From Blasia pusilla (taxonomy: Eukaryota > Marchantiophyta > Marchantiopsida > Blasiales): a DNA stretch of 64,000 nucleotides. Position 1 is the stretch's first letter, and every line of letters starts with the position of its first letter. Below the pieces are notes generated by a model. The model worked only from the letters and a program-made list of their open reading frames with translations. It did not search any database and was not told the DNA's origin. This document shows, piece after piece, positions 35,017 through 46,009 of this stretch. Position numbers and translations under genes: made by a program. The stretch lies in assembly GCA_050084515.1 (NCBI GenBank), contig CM114272.1:9796001-9860000 (forward strand), given 5' to 3'.

Positions 35017-36119
35017 CACTCCTGTTAGCTGCGCATGAAAATTACTTCCGTCCCACCCCGCGCGGGCGCTCTCTCTCTCTCTCTGTGTGTGCCTTACTTC
35101 GTTCTTTCTTTCTCCATGTATCTAAACCACTCGCTTCGTTCGTTCGTTCATTCATTCAGTATCTGTCTCTCAATCCCTGATTCAATCTCTCTGTCTGAAT
35201 CACTCGATTCGTTCCCCCATTCAGTCTCTCCAAATCGCTCGTTCAGTCTCTTCTCTCTAGTTCTTGACATTCGTTCAATATCTCTCAATCGCCGATTCTG
35301 TCGCGCTCTCTAAATCACTCAGTTCATTCATTCTTTCATTTTTGTTGTCACGACTTCAATTGCATGAGATTTACCTCTCTCTCTCTCACTATTCCTTTAC
35401 TGCGTTTCCTCTTCAAAACCTCTCAAATTGCCAACCTCACTCTTTCTCGCGGGCCTCCCCACTTCATCATTGAGTGAGAACCTAGTCAAGTTCGACGAGT
35501 GATGAATCAGTGGGAAGTGATCCCCACCCGCGTAGGCGCCCCCGACAACGTCCGTCCGACTCCGTCCGACTCCGTCCTGGGGAGTCAGAACGCGGTACTC
35601 TTCCACAGTAACTTCACGTTTAGGGTTCGGAATTATGTACGGGAGTCTCCAATCAGATCTTCTCCACCTGGATTGTTAGGCCTTCTCAAAGCGATCCCGT
35701 AAAGCAGGTGCGAGCCGTAAACGTGAGCGGCACCCCCGCGAAGGCCATAGTAGTTTCTGACTCTGTAAGGTTTCTTGCCGTATGGGTTTCGTCGCAGTTT
35801 CAGAAACCTTCCCGGAAGGCCGTTAACAAAGCTACGATGTTGCTCATTGCTGACATACGTGATTATGGTAAGGGCCTCACTACGACTTCAACGATTTAAA
35901 GACAAGTTGAGTTCCAATCATGTGCACAACAGACATCAAAGAAGAGAGATAGGTCGCTTACGCTCGTAACGGAGTGGAGAATTGCATGATGTAGTCCCGA
36001 AATGTCGACTGAAAACTCTCGATCGGATATTTGCATCCTTGTATTATACCAGGAAAATGTATTCCAACTCGGGAATGGCAAGTGTGTGGCCTTTTTCTTC
36101 CATACGTGTATCTACGGAA
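35017..36119. other. Upstream region of the methyltransferase gene, pyrimidine-rich
   Basis: Plus-strand CT-rich tracts ('ctctctctctctctctgtgt' near 35,070) and TTCATTC/TTCGTTC runs lie at 35,060-35,360, so they are GA-rich on the methyltransferase strand. Plant 5' leaders often hold CT-rich tracts in sense, so this could also be the leader of a divergent plus-strand transcript. A short frame from about 35,502 exists, but no domain supports a gene. Confidence 0.35.
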
Positions 36120-36133
36120 AGAAAAAAAAAAGA

Positions 36134-36213
36134 ATAAATAAATAAATAAATAAATAAATAAATATATATATATATATTTTGTATCGTGATGGGAAACCCA
36201 TCACGATACAAAA
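36134..36213 (-). repeat. LINE 3' end: perfect hairpin plus microsatellite tail
   Basis: Read on the LINE strand, a perfect 17-bp inverted repeat (36,213-36,197 with 36,193-36,177, three-base loop) is followed by an AT run and then (ATTT)n down to about 36,134. LINEs end in poly-A or a short microsatellite, and their 3' UTR is often a structured RNA recognised by the reverse transcriptase. The position directly downstream of the endonuclease-coding part fits the true 3' terminus of this element. Confidence 0.75.
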
Positions 36214-36292
36214 GAGGGGGGCATGGAGACCCAAAAAATAGACCTCAAGAGGACGGAACCGGCCCCGAGGAGAAAGAAGGGGGCCTTCCCCC

Positions 36293-37068
36293 CTAACGAC
36301 CAAAATCACCAACAGTAGAGACAATATCAACAACACCTAGAGAACTATGACTACTACTAAGTGGGCCTCTAGAATTGGCGTCTCCAACCGCCTGAGCCTG
36401 ACGCAGAAGCCCATTTGCCTGGGCGCGCTGCAAAGCTATGGAGACCCGTTGCCTACAATAAAGTATCGCAGTGGTTAAGGATAACCCATTTCTCGACTGG
36501 AGATGATGGGTGCAATCCGTAAGGAACGAGTCAAACCTCTCCCCTATCGCCCCGTATATCTCAATAGCTAGGGGGATAAATCGATGTCCGTCATGAAGTC
36601 GACTATAAATGTGGGTCTTCTTGACCGCCGCCGCCGCTCCTTGTAGCAATCTCCCTTGTGCTACCACTTGGGCTCGCACCGCCTCCCCGTAGGATCCGTC
36701 ACTACAACATCCGCTACCACCACCTCAGACTCCCTCGTCATGTAGAGATCAACACAGATAAGGGAATCCCGCATGGAGTAGTGCCTCTCTCTTTGTACAT
36801 GGAATCCACTCTCCCGAGCAATAGAGAACATAATATCCTGCACTGCATCGTGAGTGGCTATCCTCTCACCCCCAACTGGACACCGTGCCAAATGCACACC
36901 AAGTGGATCCAGACTCCGGCGACACTCACAATGTGTCGAACCAACCACCGTTGGTTGGGGCAGCCAGATCGGAACTTCATGTTTGTAGTGTAGGTAAGTG
37001 GTGCGATGCGGAAAGCCGGGATGAGGGGACGAGCCCCCACCCATGAGCCTGCCCCCGTTCCGGAGCAA
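36293..37068 (-). pseudogene. LINE CCHC knuckle and restriction-like endonuclease
   Basis: The frame from 37,068 contains 'HCECRRSLDPLGVHLARC', a C-x1-C-x9-H-x3-C knuckle of the kind found between RT and endonuclease in RLE LINEs. Then 'SLICVDLYMTRESEVVVADV' has two aspartates spaced like the PD..D core of restriction-like nucleases. A frameshift near 36,670 leads into the second frame, with 'AVKKTHIYSRL' (the K...Y motif), 'PLAIEIYGAIGERFDSFL' and 'VSIALQRAQANGLLRQAQ'. The intact enzyme nicks the target DNA to prime reverse transcription. The copy is inactive. Confidence 0.7.
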
Positions 37069-37367
37069 GAGCGAATACGGGCCCGAACCTCCATGGGGAT
37101 ATTCCCGTCCGACATAATAGCTCTAAACAATGCATCAAAGTGGGCTTCCATCAAAGAAGATTGGAGCCAGGATCGACTGAGGTAACTAGGGAAGAGAAAG
37201 CGGGAAGAACTGCTCTAGCCTCAACAAGAAGGGAGTCTCTACAAGCTGTGAGTGAAGACTGAAGTGGGAAATGACCATCCTCAACCTGGGAAACGTACTG
37301 TAAAAGTAGTGGTCTATCCCTAACCAAAAATCGGGAGCAAAGGAGGGGTGCTACAATGGCCCAACTC

Positions 37368-38695
37368 CTAAAAGGTTGAAGACGCCACTAACTTAGTCGC
37401 TATGAGACCTACTCCACTAAAGGAAATCGGCCAAGAAGCTTGTCTACAAGCTAACTCCCCCGCGGGGCACTCTAATGAGCCGGGTCCTAGAAGATCCCCA
37501 AACGCCTGCATAATCTTTCTATCAAAGGATCTATACAAGGAAGAAATATGGCTAGTCGCCCACACGGTTCTACACAGATAACCACGTCTACGGGCAAAAC
37601 ATGACGAGAGGATTCCATAAGCTACTTGAGGGTCACCAATCCTCGTGAGATCGTCGACATGAAGAAGATCCTTGGTAAGAGTCGCCACCACAAAACTCGA
37701 TACAAAGTCCTGGCTCCCGAGTGGCACTCCCAAGACACGAAGCCCTCCAGCAGGTGTCAAAAACCGTTGGGTAAATGAATATCGGCTGACAAGCCTAATG
37801 AAGACCAAGCCTTGTACTTTCCCACCTTCACCACGAGGCCGACGTGTGCCAACTGTGCTGAAAAGTGCTGAAATGCAGGAACAACCAAGTCTCCAGGGCC
37901 GACAATGTGAGTATCATCTGCCAACGAAGGGAAAATGCAACTCGAGAAAGCCTCCACCGTAGAAAGAACCGCTTGTTATTGAGCCAAAGCAAACAATGCA
38001 CCACCCAAGGGATCACCTTGACGCGTCCCGATAGCAGACTCCAAGACCGTGACCTCCTCCTCGAACCTACCGTGGTGAAAATAGAGAGCCGAGGGGGCCC
38101 CATAAAAAGCATGCACGAAGGGAATCAGGCTTGCTATGGGATCCCCTGCATCTCTCAGCTCTGTGAAGATAGCTGCCCGAGACACTGAGTTAAAGGCGTT
38201 CTCCACATCAACTTGGAGAACCACCCACTCGGGATGTATATCTAAACAAGCCCTCAAACCTAAGGCTATAGCCTCACAACCGGCTGGCGTGGCAACTCCG
38301 AAGTGGTGCGGACTCAGATGTGATTGGAAAGCCTCACGGAACTGCAAAGCGATAGTGCAACTCACCAACCGCAAGAGCACCTCCCCTATGGCAATCGGAC
38401 AGATCCCTCCATCCTCCTTCGATAACGCCAAAATTCGCCCCGCCCCCAATACCTGGGCTACTGCTGTTGGCACTCTCCCTTGAGCTAGGTGAGAGGCAAC
38501 CTGAAGCAACTCGGAAAAGCCGCTAGCAGAGTCCTCGGAGGGAAAGCAATCACGAAGGTGTTCGTACATCATACCAGACAACCCTCCAACTGCTATCCTA
38601 GGGGAACGCCCGAGTGCCCGTGCAAAGAGGGACGGGTCTAGGCATAAGGTCGTGTCAGGATGGAAGTCACGTACAAATGTTGGGATGTCAACCAC
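37368..38695 (-). pseudogene. LINE reverse transcriptase
   Basis: The 239-codon frame 38,695-37,976 covers RT fingers and palm: 'GGLSGMMYEHLRDCF', 'CPIAIGEVLLRLVSCTIAL', 'HHFGVATPAGCEAIA', 'VVLQVDVENAFNSVSR' (first catalytic aspartate) and 'GTRQGDPLGGALFALAQ'. A frame break follows, and the second catalytic box 'FPSLADDTHIVGP' is in the frame 37,957-37,757. The thumb is in 37,808-37,368 with 'LRVLGVPLGSQDFVSSF'. All key residues (D, DD) remain, but the frames are disconnected. Confidence 0.85.
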
Positions 38696-38739
38696 TGGAC
38701 GAGGGTGTAGCCTCGGAGGGCGTCGATGGTAATAGTGGA

Positions 38740-39408
38740 AGGAGGAGCCATATCCATGGAGCGGAGCGCACGAGCCGCTCGCGAGTACTCCCCGGCACGC
38801 CCAAGTCTCCTACATCGTCGCAATCTGGAAGCTACAAGATCGTCTGCTGGGAAACCACGTGGAGTGCTACCTCTGGCATATGCCACAAACTCGCTCTACA
38901 GAGACTCCTAATCACCTCCTCGGAAGCGCCGCAATCGGGCCACAACCTCTCTATGGCCAGCCTTCCCTCCTCAGGTATAGCGAAGACACCATCGTGGAAT
39001 GAGAAGTAGTAGATATCACGAGAGCTCATCCATAGGATCAAGTGCGATCCTAGATAAGGGAAGGATGAAAGACTGGCGAAGCTCATCCCAAATAGCATGG
39101 GGGATCCTATGAAACAACCACGGGCAGGGAAAACGGGTCTCAAAGAGACCTATGATGCTGCCAAGGTGGGACCTCAACCACTCCCATGCTTCGGGAGGGG
39201 GCGATGATGCATGAAGCACCAGTGAGCATCCATGATCGACTGGAGGAACCACCCATCCGAATCTATCAAAGTCAGGATGTTTAGCCACTAAATGGTTCCG
39301 AATTCCTGAACTAGTGAAGAATTTGGGACAACAAGGGCATTTCGTATCCCGGCTAGACGACCCACGAGCCCCTACACGAGGGGCCGATGTGGGTCGAAGC
39401 ATGGACAC
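38740..39408 (-). pseudogene. LINE N-terminal C2H2 zinc finger and linker
   Basis: The frame from 39,408 has 'KCPCCPKFFTSSGIRNHLV' followed by AKH: a C2H2 finger with spacing C-x2-C-x11-H-x4-H. It continues to about 39,016 and then shifts frame. 'IERLWPDCGASEEVIRSL' and 'GEYSRAARALRSMDMAP' (38,886-38,740) follow and lead to the RT. In RLE LINEs N-terminal zinc fingers bind the target DNA, and a similar role is inferred here. Confidence 0.7.
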
Positions 39409-39500
39409 CTCTCACCAAGAGGAGAACATGACCCCTCCATCAAACTCGAGACACAAACCCCACCAAAATCCGCCCCACAACCCCCATTCGAAGTAGCCCT

Positions 39501-40260
39501 AATGGTAACCGACTCTCTTCCCGTCCACGGAAATGCTCTCCCTAGTATGAACTCTCATCTACCATCTTCACCTATGACATATAGCCCAACCCCTTCCCCA
39601 AATAATGTAGAGATAGTATGGAGGTACTAGTGATATGGAAAAAATAGATGGGAATAGAGTGGGATAAGGGAGAAAAACATGGGTCAAACGTGAACGAGGA
39701 ACGTGTGTGGCTACAAAATAAGGACATAGAGAAAAAAAACGGGTGGTGTGGAAGAACAACATGAGTTGTCTTGGAAATATTCAAAGCATTACAACAAAAC
39801 GAGACAACAAAGAGGACCCTAATACCTACATGAGAAACCCTAAAACAACAAAAATCTACAAAACAAAATAAAATGAAAAATACTTCACTAGAAGATTGAC
39901 GCTACGGATCAAACGTAGAGGAAGTTGGTATCTCCGTTTTGATATAACACACAAACCCCCTCCATCCTCCATCCCACCATCAGTCTCCTTCCCATCCCTG
40001 CTGCAATCCCGTAGAACTCCGCCAAGCTCTCCTCCGAGCTCCGCCGCGCCCTCGACGGCGCTCCCATGACGACAACGAGCTATGGTTGTTGCAATAATGA
40101 TACATAGGAATTGGTGTAGAGGGATTCCGGCAGTAGAAAGTACCTAAATCTCTAGCAAGAGAGGCAAGAAGATGAGACGATCGAGACTCGAAAGAATGGC
40201 TGATTGATCGCTAAAGGATGGATGGCAGATCCGTGCCTCTGAGTATTGGGATAATCTACG
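39501..40260. other. Region upstream of the LINE, nothing firm
   Basis: May include the 5' UTR of the LINE. A GC-rich patch at about 39,960-40,080 ('ccgccgcgccctcgacgg') is unlike its surroundings. No gene or promoter could be recognised. Confidence 0.3.
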
Positions 40261-43200
40261 ATGAGTAGTGGGTACTGGTTATGGCCCTTATATGTAGGCT
40301 TCCACATAAATCCCTCGTCAAGGCAGCTCTATTCTCCTTTTTTTGAGAACGGCCACTGCATGTGTCTAGGTGTCCAAATCTCTAGTACAACAAATCCGAT
40401 CCATCCATGTTCGCGCCGGATTCTAGTGCGTCGTCAGATCCTAACACCCTAGTCAGATATTCGTACTACTCACGGGTACAAAGGACTTCACCCGCTTAGC
40501 CTTATTATTACTCTCGGACCGTTATTTGCGGTGCGCTTTATCCGACGTCTCAATATAATTTAACACTCATTCATTGATTTAGTCTCACGCTTCTCATTGA
40601 TTGAGTCTCATTCAGTGTCACGCTTCTCAGCTTTTTTGCGGCTACGGGCTGTTCGTGGTTGTTCGGAGCACTAACATCTTGTATTCCTCCATTCCCAAAT
40701 CATTTCTTTCCACTGCTCCGCATACTCTTCACTTTTTCCCTCCTTGTACGATGTCTCCTAGAAACCCCGTCCACCAAGTCCACACTCTTCACTTGAATCC
40801 ACAACATGTAGATTTCTCTGATGTCCCATACGCGCCCTCTAATGTTCTTTCTCTGTACTCACATACATTTTGCTGTTTTTCTTTCTCTCCAGGCTCTCTT
40901 TTCCATCTCGGATTCAGTCCCACATTGTGCTTGGTCTCGTTCCGTCTCAAGGACGACCACTCACTCTCAATGGCCCTCATTCTTACAGGTTCTTACTCGT
41001 CACCATACCACCGTCCGCTCTTATGATGTCACGAGCACTTGTTCTTTCTCACATCGCTGTTGTTTGCTCACTACCTCAGTCTTTCTTCTATTCTGCCTTG
41101 CTGATGTAGACTCTCCCTATCCCACCCCTCTCCACTGTACTCGAGAGTATCACATCATTGCAGGATCGCAACATCCAAGAATATCTCGAAGCTCTGTCTT
41201 CTCTACAGCCGCGGCAATCTGTGTTGACGTGCCCACAACCTTAGGTTCACTCGACTCCAACTCCTCAGCGATTGTTATATGGTTCAACATATATCGCGGG
41301 AGAAAGTACTCATCAGGTCCAAGGTGAATGGGAGATTCATAAGTTACAGCTTGGTTCCAAGTGCATCGCCGACTACTCGGTAACATTGACCTCCCATTCA
41401 GCGTTGCAACTTGCTTCACTTTTCATTCCTCACTACGTAGATTTCGTTCTATTCTCCTCTACTACTACCTTCTCCCCTTCTACCCAGATAAGTATCACTC
41501 CCACTGGCCAGTCCTTGCATGTTTCCACGTTCTACGCATCCCACCAATTATCTTTTGATTCCTCAATACCTAAATACTCGTTCCAATCTGCTTTGCAACT
41601 TCCAACTACACTTCTCGCCAACTTTATCTCGCTCCGACTCCCCAATGCTCTACTACCACACAGTTCCTCGATTCATCTCGAGTAATGACAGTGATCAGAT
41701 AGTCCTTGAAGCCAACCGGTCACTCGATCTCTGCCTCCAACAACTGTAGGGAATCTTTAACCATTCCAAATCAGAATCCGAACACACATCAAGAGACAGT
41801 TGGGGGAAACAAGATGGGCTGGAATATATACATACCTTCATTATTTTTGTTGGGTTTGCGTGCGAACACATTCGATTTTGTATGTACTCCTCCTCATTGT
41901 CATCAGTATCATCCCCTTCCTCTTCTGTCTCCTCCTCGAAGTCCACTTCGAGGAGGAGACAGAAGAGGACGAGCTCGTCCACTTCTTCCTCTTCCCTACA
42001 AATTCTCGCATTGCCAAACTAGGTGTGATTAGAATCTACGCACCTTCATTAGTAGCCCCTACATACGGTTCAGCTTTGGCGAACATCCTGCGGAATCCAA
42101 TGATCATTAGAGGTCTGAAAACGCCAACAAGACTTCCAGCTTTCTCATGCCAAAATTTTTGAGCACCATAAACTAGGAAGTGTACACCTACAACCATAGC
42201 TACCAGATGAGTACGAGCCTGTGTTCAGCACACCGGACCAGATATGCGACAGTCCATTGGAAAAATTGTGGAAGGTATTTGCACTGCCAATTACCTCCTA
42301 AATATCCCGTCCAATAGTTCCAACCTCCGTCATTATCCACAACACGATTACAAGATTCAGCACCTACAGCCGCGGAGATAATGATTGCACAATTACACTT
42401 ATCCGTCCAGATTAGTCTGTAAACGATCTTGCACCTTCTCTTTGTACTGCGAGGTCAAATCGGTTCTTCCATTAGCTAACTTGGTAGGTTGAATCTTGTA
42501 CAGAGATTTCAAGTGATTTCTTTTCTTCATGCTGAATCGTACATATTGCTGACGGATGCACTCCGTATGTCTACATGACACCTGCTCTCAACTAAATTTC
42601 TTTCCATTCGAGACTCCATAATTTTTCTTATATTTGAATTTTCTTTCCTTCATTTTCCGCAGAAGGAATTCTTGGCATGTCTCAAATTTCACTCTAGATT
42701 CATGATGTCGCACTATACTCTCAATGTCGTCCGAGTCTTCCGAGACCTATATACATAGTCCTATCCATCCTTACTCTCAAACAATAGGAAGATTTGAACA
42801 ATGCTAACATGTTATATGCATCACTATGAGAGTGGCAAAAGTACTAAACACTCACGGCGGCGTTGCAGAGGGCTTGGACATAGGTAGCAACATTGCCTTT
42901 TCTCTTCAGTTGCCCGTATTTCTTTGTCAACTTACACACCGCCTCATGTTCACTCTACTCTAGTTCATCAAAAGCTATTATACCGTTCGGCATAAGTCTG
43001 CGAAAAATGCTATCCGGTTGAGAAGTGAACGGCATATTAGATCTGATCAGATTGCTTTCCTCTGAAGTACACTGAGTCCGCTTACTCCATTTATTTACTT
43101 CTCTATCCATAATACCAAGACTCCATTGCAACCACTCATCTACAAGTCCATAACGACAATCAGGCCCTCAGGTATGTCCACCTCCTAATTTTCTACTTCT

Positions 43201-43290
43201 GCTCCATATTTCTTACCCTGCTATTATGTTCTCATGCACAGTCTCTTCCAGAAATTATAACACCCATTACTCCGGGAGTCGATCAGAATA
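40261..43290. other. Repeat-rich tract of unknown nature
   Basis: Plus-strand frames of 100-168 codons (for example 40,821-41,327) are rich in Ser, Thr, Leu and Pro without a recognisable domain. Splice-like junctions such as 'tctctccag|gctctc' (about 40,890) occur. It might be a decayed multi-exon gene, a gene fragment carried by a transposon, or pyrimidine-rich non-coding DNA. I cannot assign a function. Confidence 0.3.
41918..41969. repeat. 52-bp palindrome, 25-bp perfect arms
   Basis: The left arm 41,918-41,942 (starts TCCTCTTCTGTCTCC) and the right arm 41,945-41,969 are exact reverse complements, separated by only two bases (CC). One arm is purely pyrimidine-rich and the other purine-rich, so it combines palindrome and mirror-like strand asymmetry. 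No coding function is evident. Acidic or basic frames across it on the two strands are by-products of the repeat. Confidence 0.9.
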
Positions 43291-43299
43291 TCTCCCACC

Positions 43300-44040
43300 A
43301 TCCTCTGTCCCAATACAACCCTCCATCTCACGGCCAACCACAATGGTCAACTCATGACAAATGGGAATCCACCAATAACCATCACTTTCATTCCTATGTA
43401 TACTTGTTCTATTTTCTATGCCTTTATAAGGTATAGTTATTTGCTTTAACATAACTACAATTACATTCCCTCGAGTTCTTCCGATTGTGAGTTTAGGCAC
43501 GAGGATAATGTCCTCATGGGCATTTTCCCAATCAGGTACTTTACAGGCACTATAACAGCTACATCTACCTCAACAGTTGTATTTTCTTTTGGGAAATTGA
43601 ATTTTTTATTTTGCAGACTTTCGTAGGTCTACTAGCTCCAAATAACTTGAATGTGTCACTGTCTCTCCCACCCTCCTCAGTCCTCATATGACCCTCCATC
43701 TCAACCACTATGAAACTAATCAACTCGTGGTAGGTCGGCCTTCACCAACACAAATCATTTTCAATCCTATCTATATCCATTTTTTAGCGCATTTCTAAGA
43801 TCATATTTTTCACTTTAATGTACCTTCACTTAGGGTCCCTAGAAGTTCTGCCGATTGTGACTTTAGCCACGAGGATAGGTTCCTCTTGGAGATATTCACA
43901 ATCGTGAGAACTTTAGAGGCACTATGACAGGTAGATCTACCTCAAGAATTAACTATCATTATTAAAGAGTTAGTTTGTTTTCTATACTTGCTCTTACTCT
44001 AGACTCAATTATATCATAGATTTCTCTGACTCACAATGCT
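43300..44040. repeat. Diverged tandem duplication, about 370-bp units
   Basis: Two units, about 43,300-43,660 and 43,670-44,040, share blocks in the same order: 'accctccatctca', 'gattgtga.tttag.cacgagg' with 'cacgaggata', and 'acatctacctcaa' or 'agatctacctcaa'. A third partial copy of the 'gcagacttt.gtaggtctact' block is near 44,247. The 'tttgcag|actt' starts resemble intron 3' splice sites, so exon duplication is possible. Confidence 0.5.
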
Positions 44041-44736
44041 ATGATCATATTCAGATCCTTGTTTCTTTTATTTTTCTTTCACAATCTCCTAGCTTACAAT
44101 TACATTACTCTCCACACAATGGTTGACCAAATGAAGTTATTTATACTATTTCAACGTAGAGATTTTAGATTGATCAATCCATTTACACTAGCACATATCA
44201 ACATCTATATCTAGCTTTTCACTCTCTTCTTGTTTTCTTTTGCAGACTTTGATAGATCTACTGTCTCCATCTTAACTTTGCAATTGTACAACAATCAGGT
44301 GAGTAACTACATACTCCATACATCTATGATATTTTTTCTATTTTTCTTTGAGTTGGACTAGATACACACTACCATAGTTGTAGATTCTTGATGGGTGACA
44401 CTTTTTTAGTATCTTAGATTCTACCTTCACAAGTAATACAAATTCAATTTCTTTTAATGACGACCAACTCATATAGAAGTGGACAAAGCCACATAGTCTT
44501 TAGATTTCTACGTAGGCAAAGACTACTTGACAAAGGTTGTCTACAACAACATAGAAACAGTGCACGTGTGAGACAAAGAAGGCAAAGTCTAATGAATTGT
44601 AAAACTAGATCTCAACAATGGCCCTTAGCTCAGCAACTACTATCAAAGTGGTCATCCATGACATCTTAGTTTATACCTAAAATGCAGTGTTGTGGATATT
44701 GTGGTACTGTAATGTACTACACTACAAGGTCAAGGA

Positions 44737-45600
44737 TGTCGTGTAAATACACATCGCTGCCAACATACATCGGCTGTCATGCACACACATGTCTAAGATC
44801 CATCTACCTATGAATCCTAACATCTTTACACATGAACAATTGGACAACCCCAATATAAAGTTGAATACGAACTGTAAAATTCGATGAAATCTACCATCAA
44901 CCGTGCTTCATCCAAACAGCCATACTCATGATTCAGATACGCACTGGTGTGACAGCAAGGGAAAGTATACACAAGGATTCCCAAAATGTGTGATCTCCTT
45001 ATTGATCACTCCTATCCCACTCTTCAAGAGAGAATCCATGCTCAATACATGCACGTTGTAGTATATCACGGATCCCAACATAGGTTTGCAATCCTAAGGA
45101 GATGAGCTCCAAATGAAACTCATCCGAGGTATACCCCCCTTGGGCACCTCCATGAGTGACTTGTACACACAGGTCACCTCCTTCCTAGCAGGTCACTACC
45201 AACCTGTAGTACACCCATACTAGCTCCCAAACAACTACACATGTGGTCTCCTCATGAGACCAACTACCAACTAACTCATGACCCTTTAGGTCCAAGTGGA
45301 GCCATACATGGCTGGGAAGGTCAACCTCTCCAAGATTGCCACTCCTCATAAAGGGAAGGGTGACCTACACTTGTAGGTCATCTCCTAAGAGCAAGTCACA
45401 TTTGACCTCTCAAAATAGGGAAGTACAAGACCCCTTTAAGGCCGCGATATTATCTCGCCCTACGCCTCATCTACCATGATAACTGTGGTGCGAATACTCA
45501 TCGTTGCCAACATACATCGGCTGTCATGCACACACATGTCTAAGATCCATCTAGCTATGAATCCTAACATCTCTACACATGAACGGCTAGACAACCCCTA
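44737..45600 (-). repeat. 3' LTR-like tract with repeated ends
   Basis: Begins TGTCGTGTAAATACACATCG at 44,737, and near its other end (45,484-45,600) contains a second copy of the same about 115-bp block (TGTGGTGCGAATACTCATCG...). The two share long identical stretches such as 'catacatcggctgtcatgca'. The inner copy abuts a purine tract on the minus strand ('cgcccccctagttgg' on plus, about 45,603), the expected polypurine tract. The same layout, block-spacer-block, occurs at 50,308-51,070. Confidence 0.55.
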
Positions 45601-45779
45601 ATCGCCCCCCTAGTTGGTGGTTAGGTCCCTCTAATTCCAGATAGCCTAAAAACAAGTCTAAATGCTATGCACCTTTTTGGTGCTAAAATCAAGAGGTCGG
45701 GTGCTATGTCGCCCCATCGTTAGTCACCTTCCTGCAATCCATAACATCAAGAGTCATCTTGTATCTACCTATCACACCT

Positions 45780-45920
45780 ATGTACATGTGGGACAAAGCC
45801 AAAGTCCCTAAGGAACCAAGTCAAGAGGCGGCGTCAAACAGGACATATGCCATCCTTGAGAACACCCATCACAAACTAGCATCGTGGCTGCGCCTTTGGC
45901 ATACCCACACAACATGCATC
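45780..45920 (-). pseudogene. PHD finger at the integrase C-terminus
   Basis: A full Cys4-His-Cys3 ligand set is visible on the minus strand: 'CMLCG', 'LVCDGCSQGWHMSC', then after 'TPPLDLVP' a stop codon and 'GLWLCPTC'. PHD fingers read the methylation state of histone H3 tails. Placed after the integrase (which ends 'VRNCASCHLPNVDERIDPSL'), it takes the place that the chromodomain has in chromoviruses. The internal stop is a mutation of this copy, since the ligands resume in frame directly after it. Confidence 0.85.
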
Positions 45921-46009
45921 TCAAGCTTGCAGGAACAACTGCCAAGCTTGGATCAATCCTCTCATCTACGTTTGGAAGATGACATGACGCACAATTACGC
46001 ACATGATAT

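Larger units (their letters stand above)
36134..39500 (-). mobile_element. LINE with restriction-like endonuclease
   Basis: Minus-strand order: C2H2 zinc finger (about 39,345), linker, RT (38,695 to about 37,400), CCHC knuckle and restriction-like endonuclease (37,068 to 36,293), 3' hairpin and ATTT tail. This is the layout of R2-type (RLE) non-LTR retrotransposons rather than of plant L1 elements, which carry an N-terminal apurinic-type endonuclease. Coding frames are broken in at least five places. The 5' end upstream of about 39,500 was not resolved. Confidence 0.75.

Noticed and set aside
35066-35090. CT repeat as a tandem-repeat array of interest
   Set aside because: Ordinary low-complexity tract, common in plant leaders.
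41695-41982. Acidic 95-codon minus-strand frame
   Set aside because: Its acidic run is produced by the purine-rich arm of the palindrome. There is no homology or context for a gene.
45780-45920. PHD finger as part of a host chromatin gene
   Set aside because: It follows the integrase in the same direction in two separate copies, so it belongs to the retroelement.
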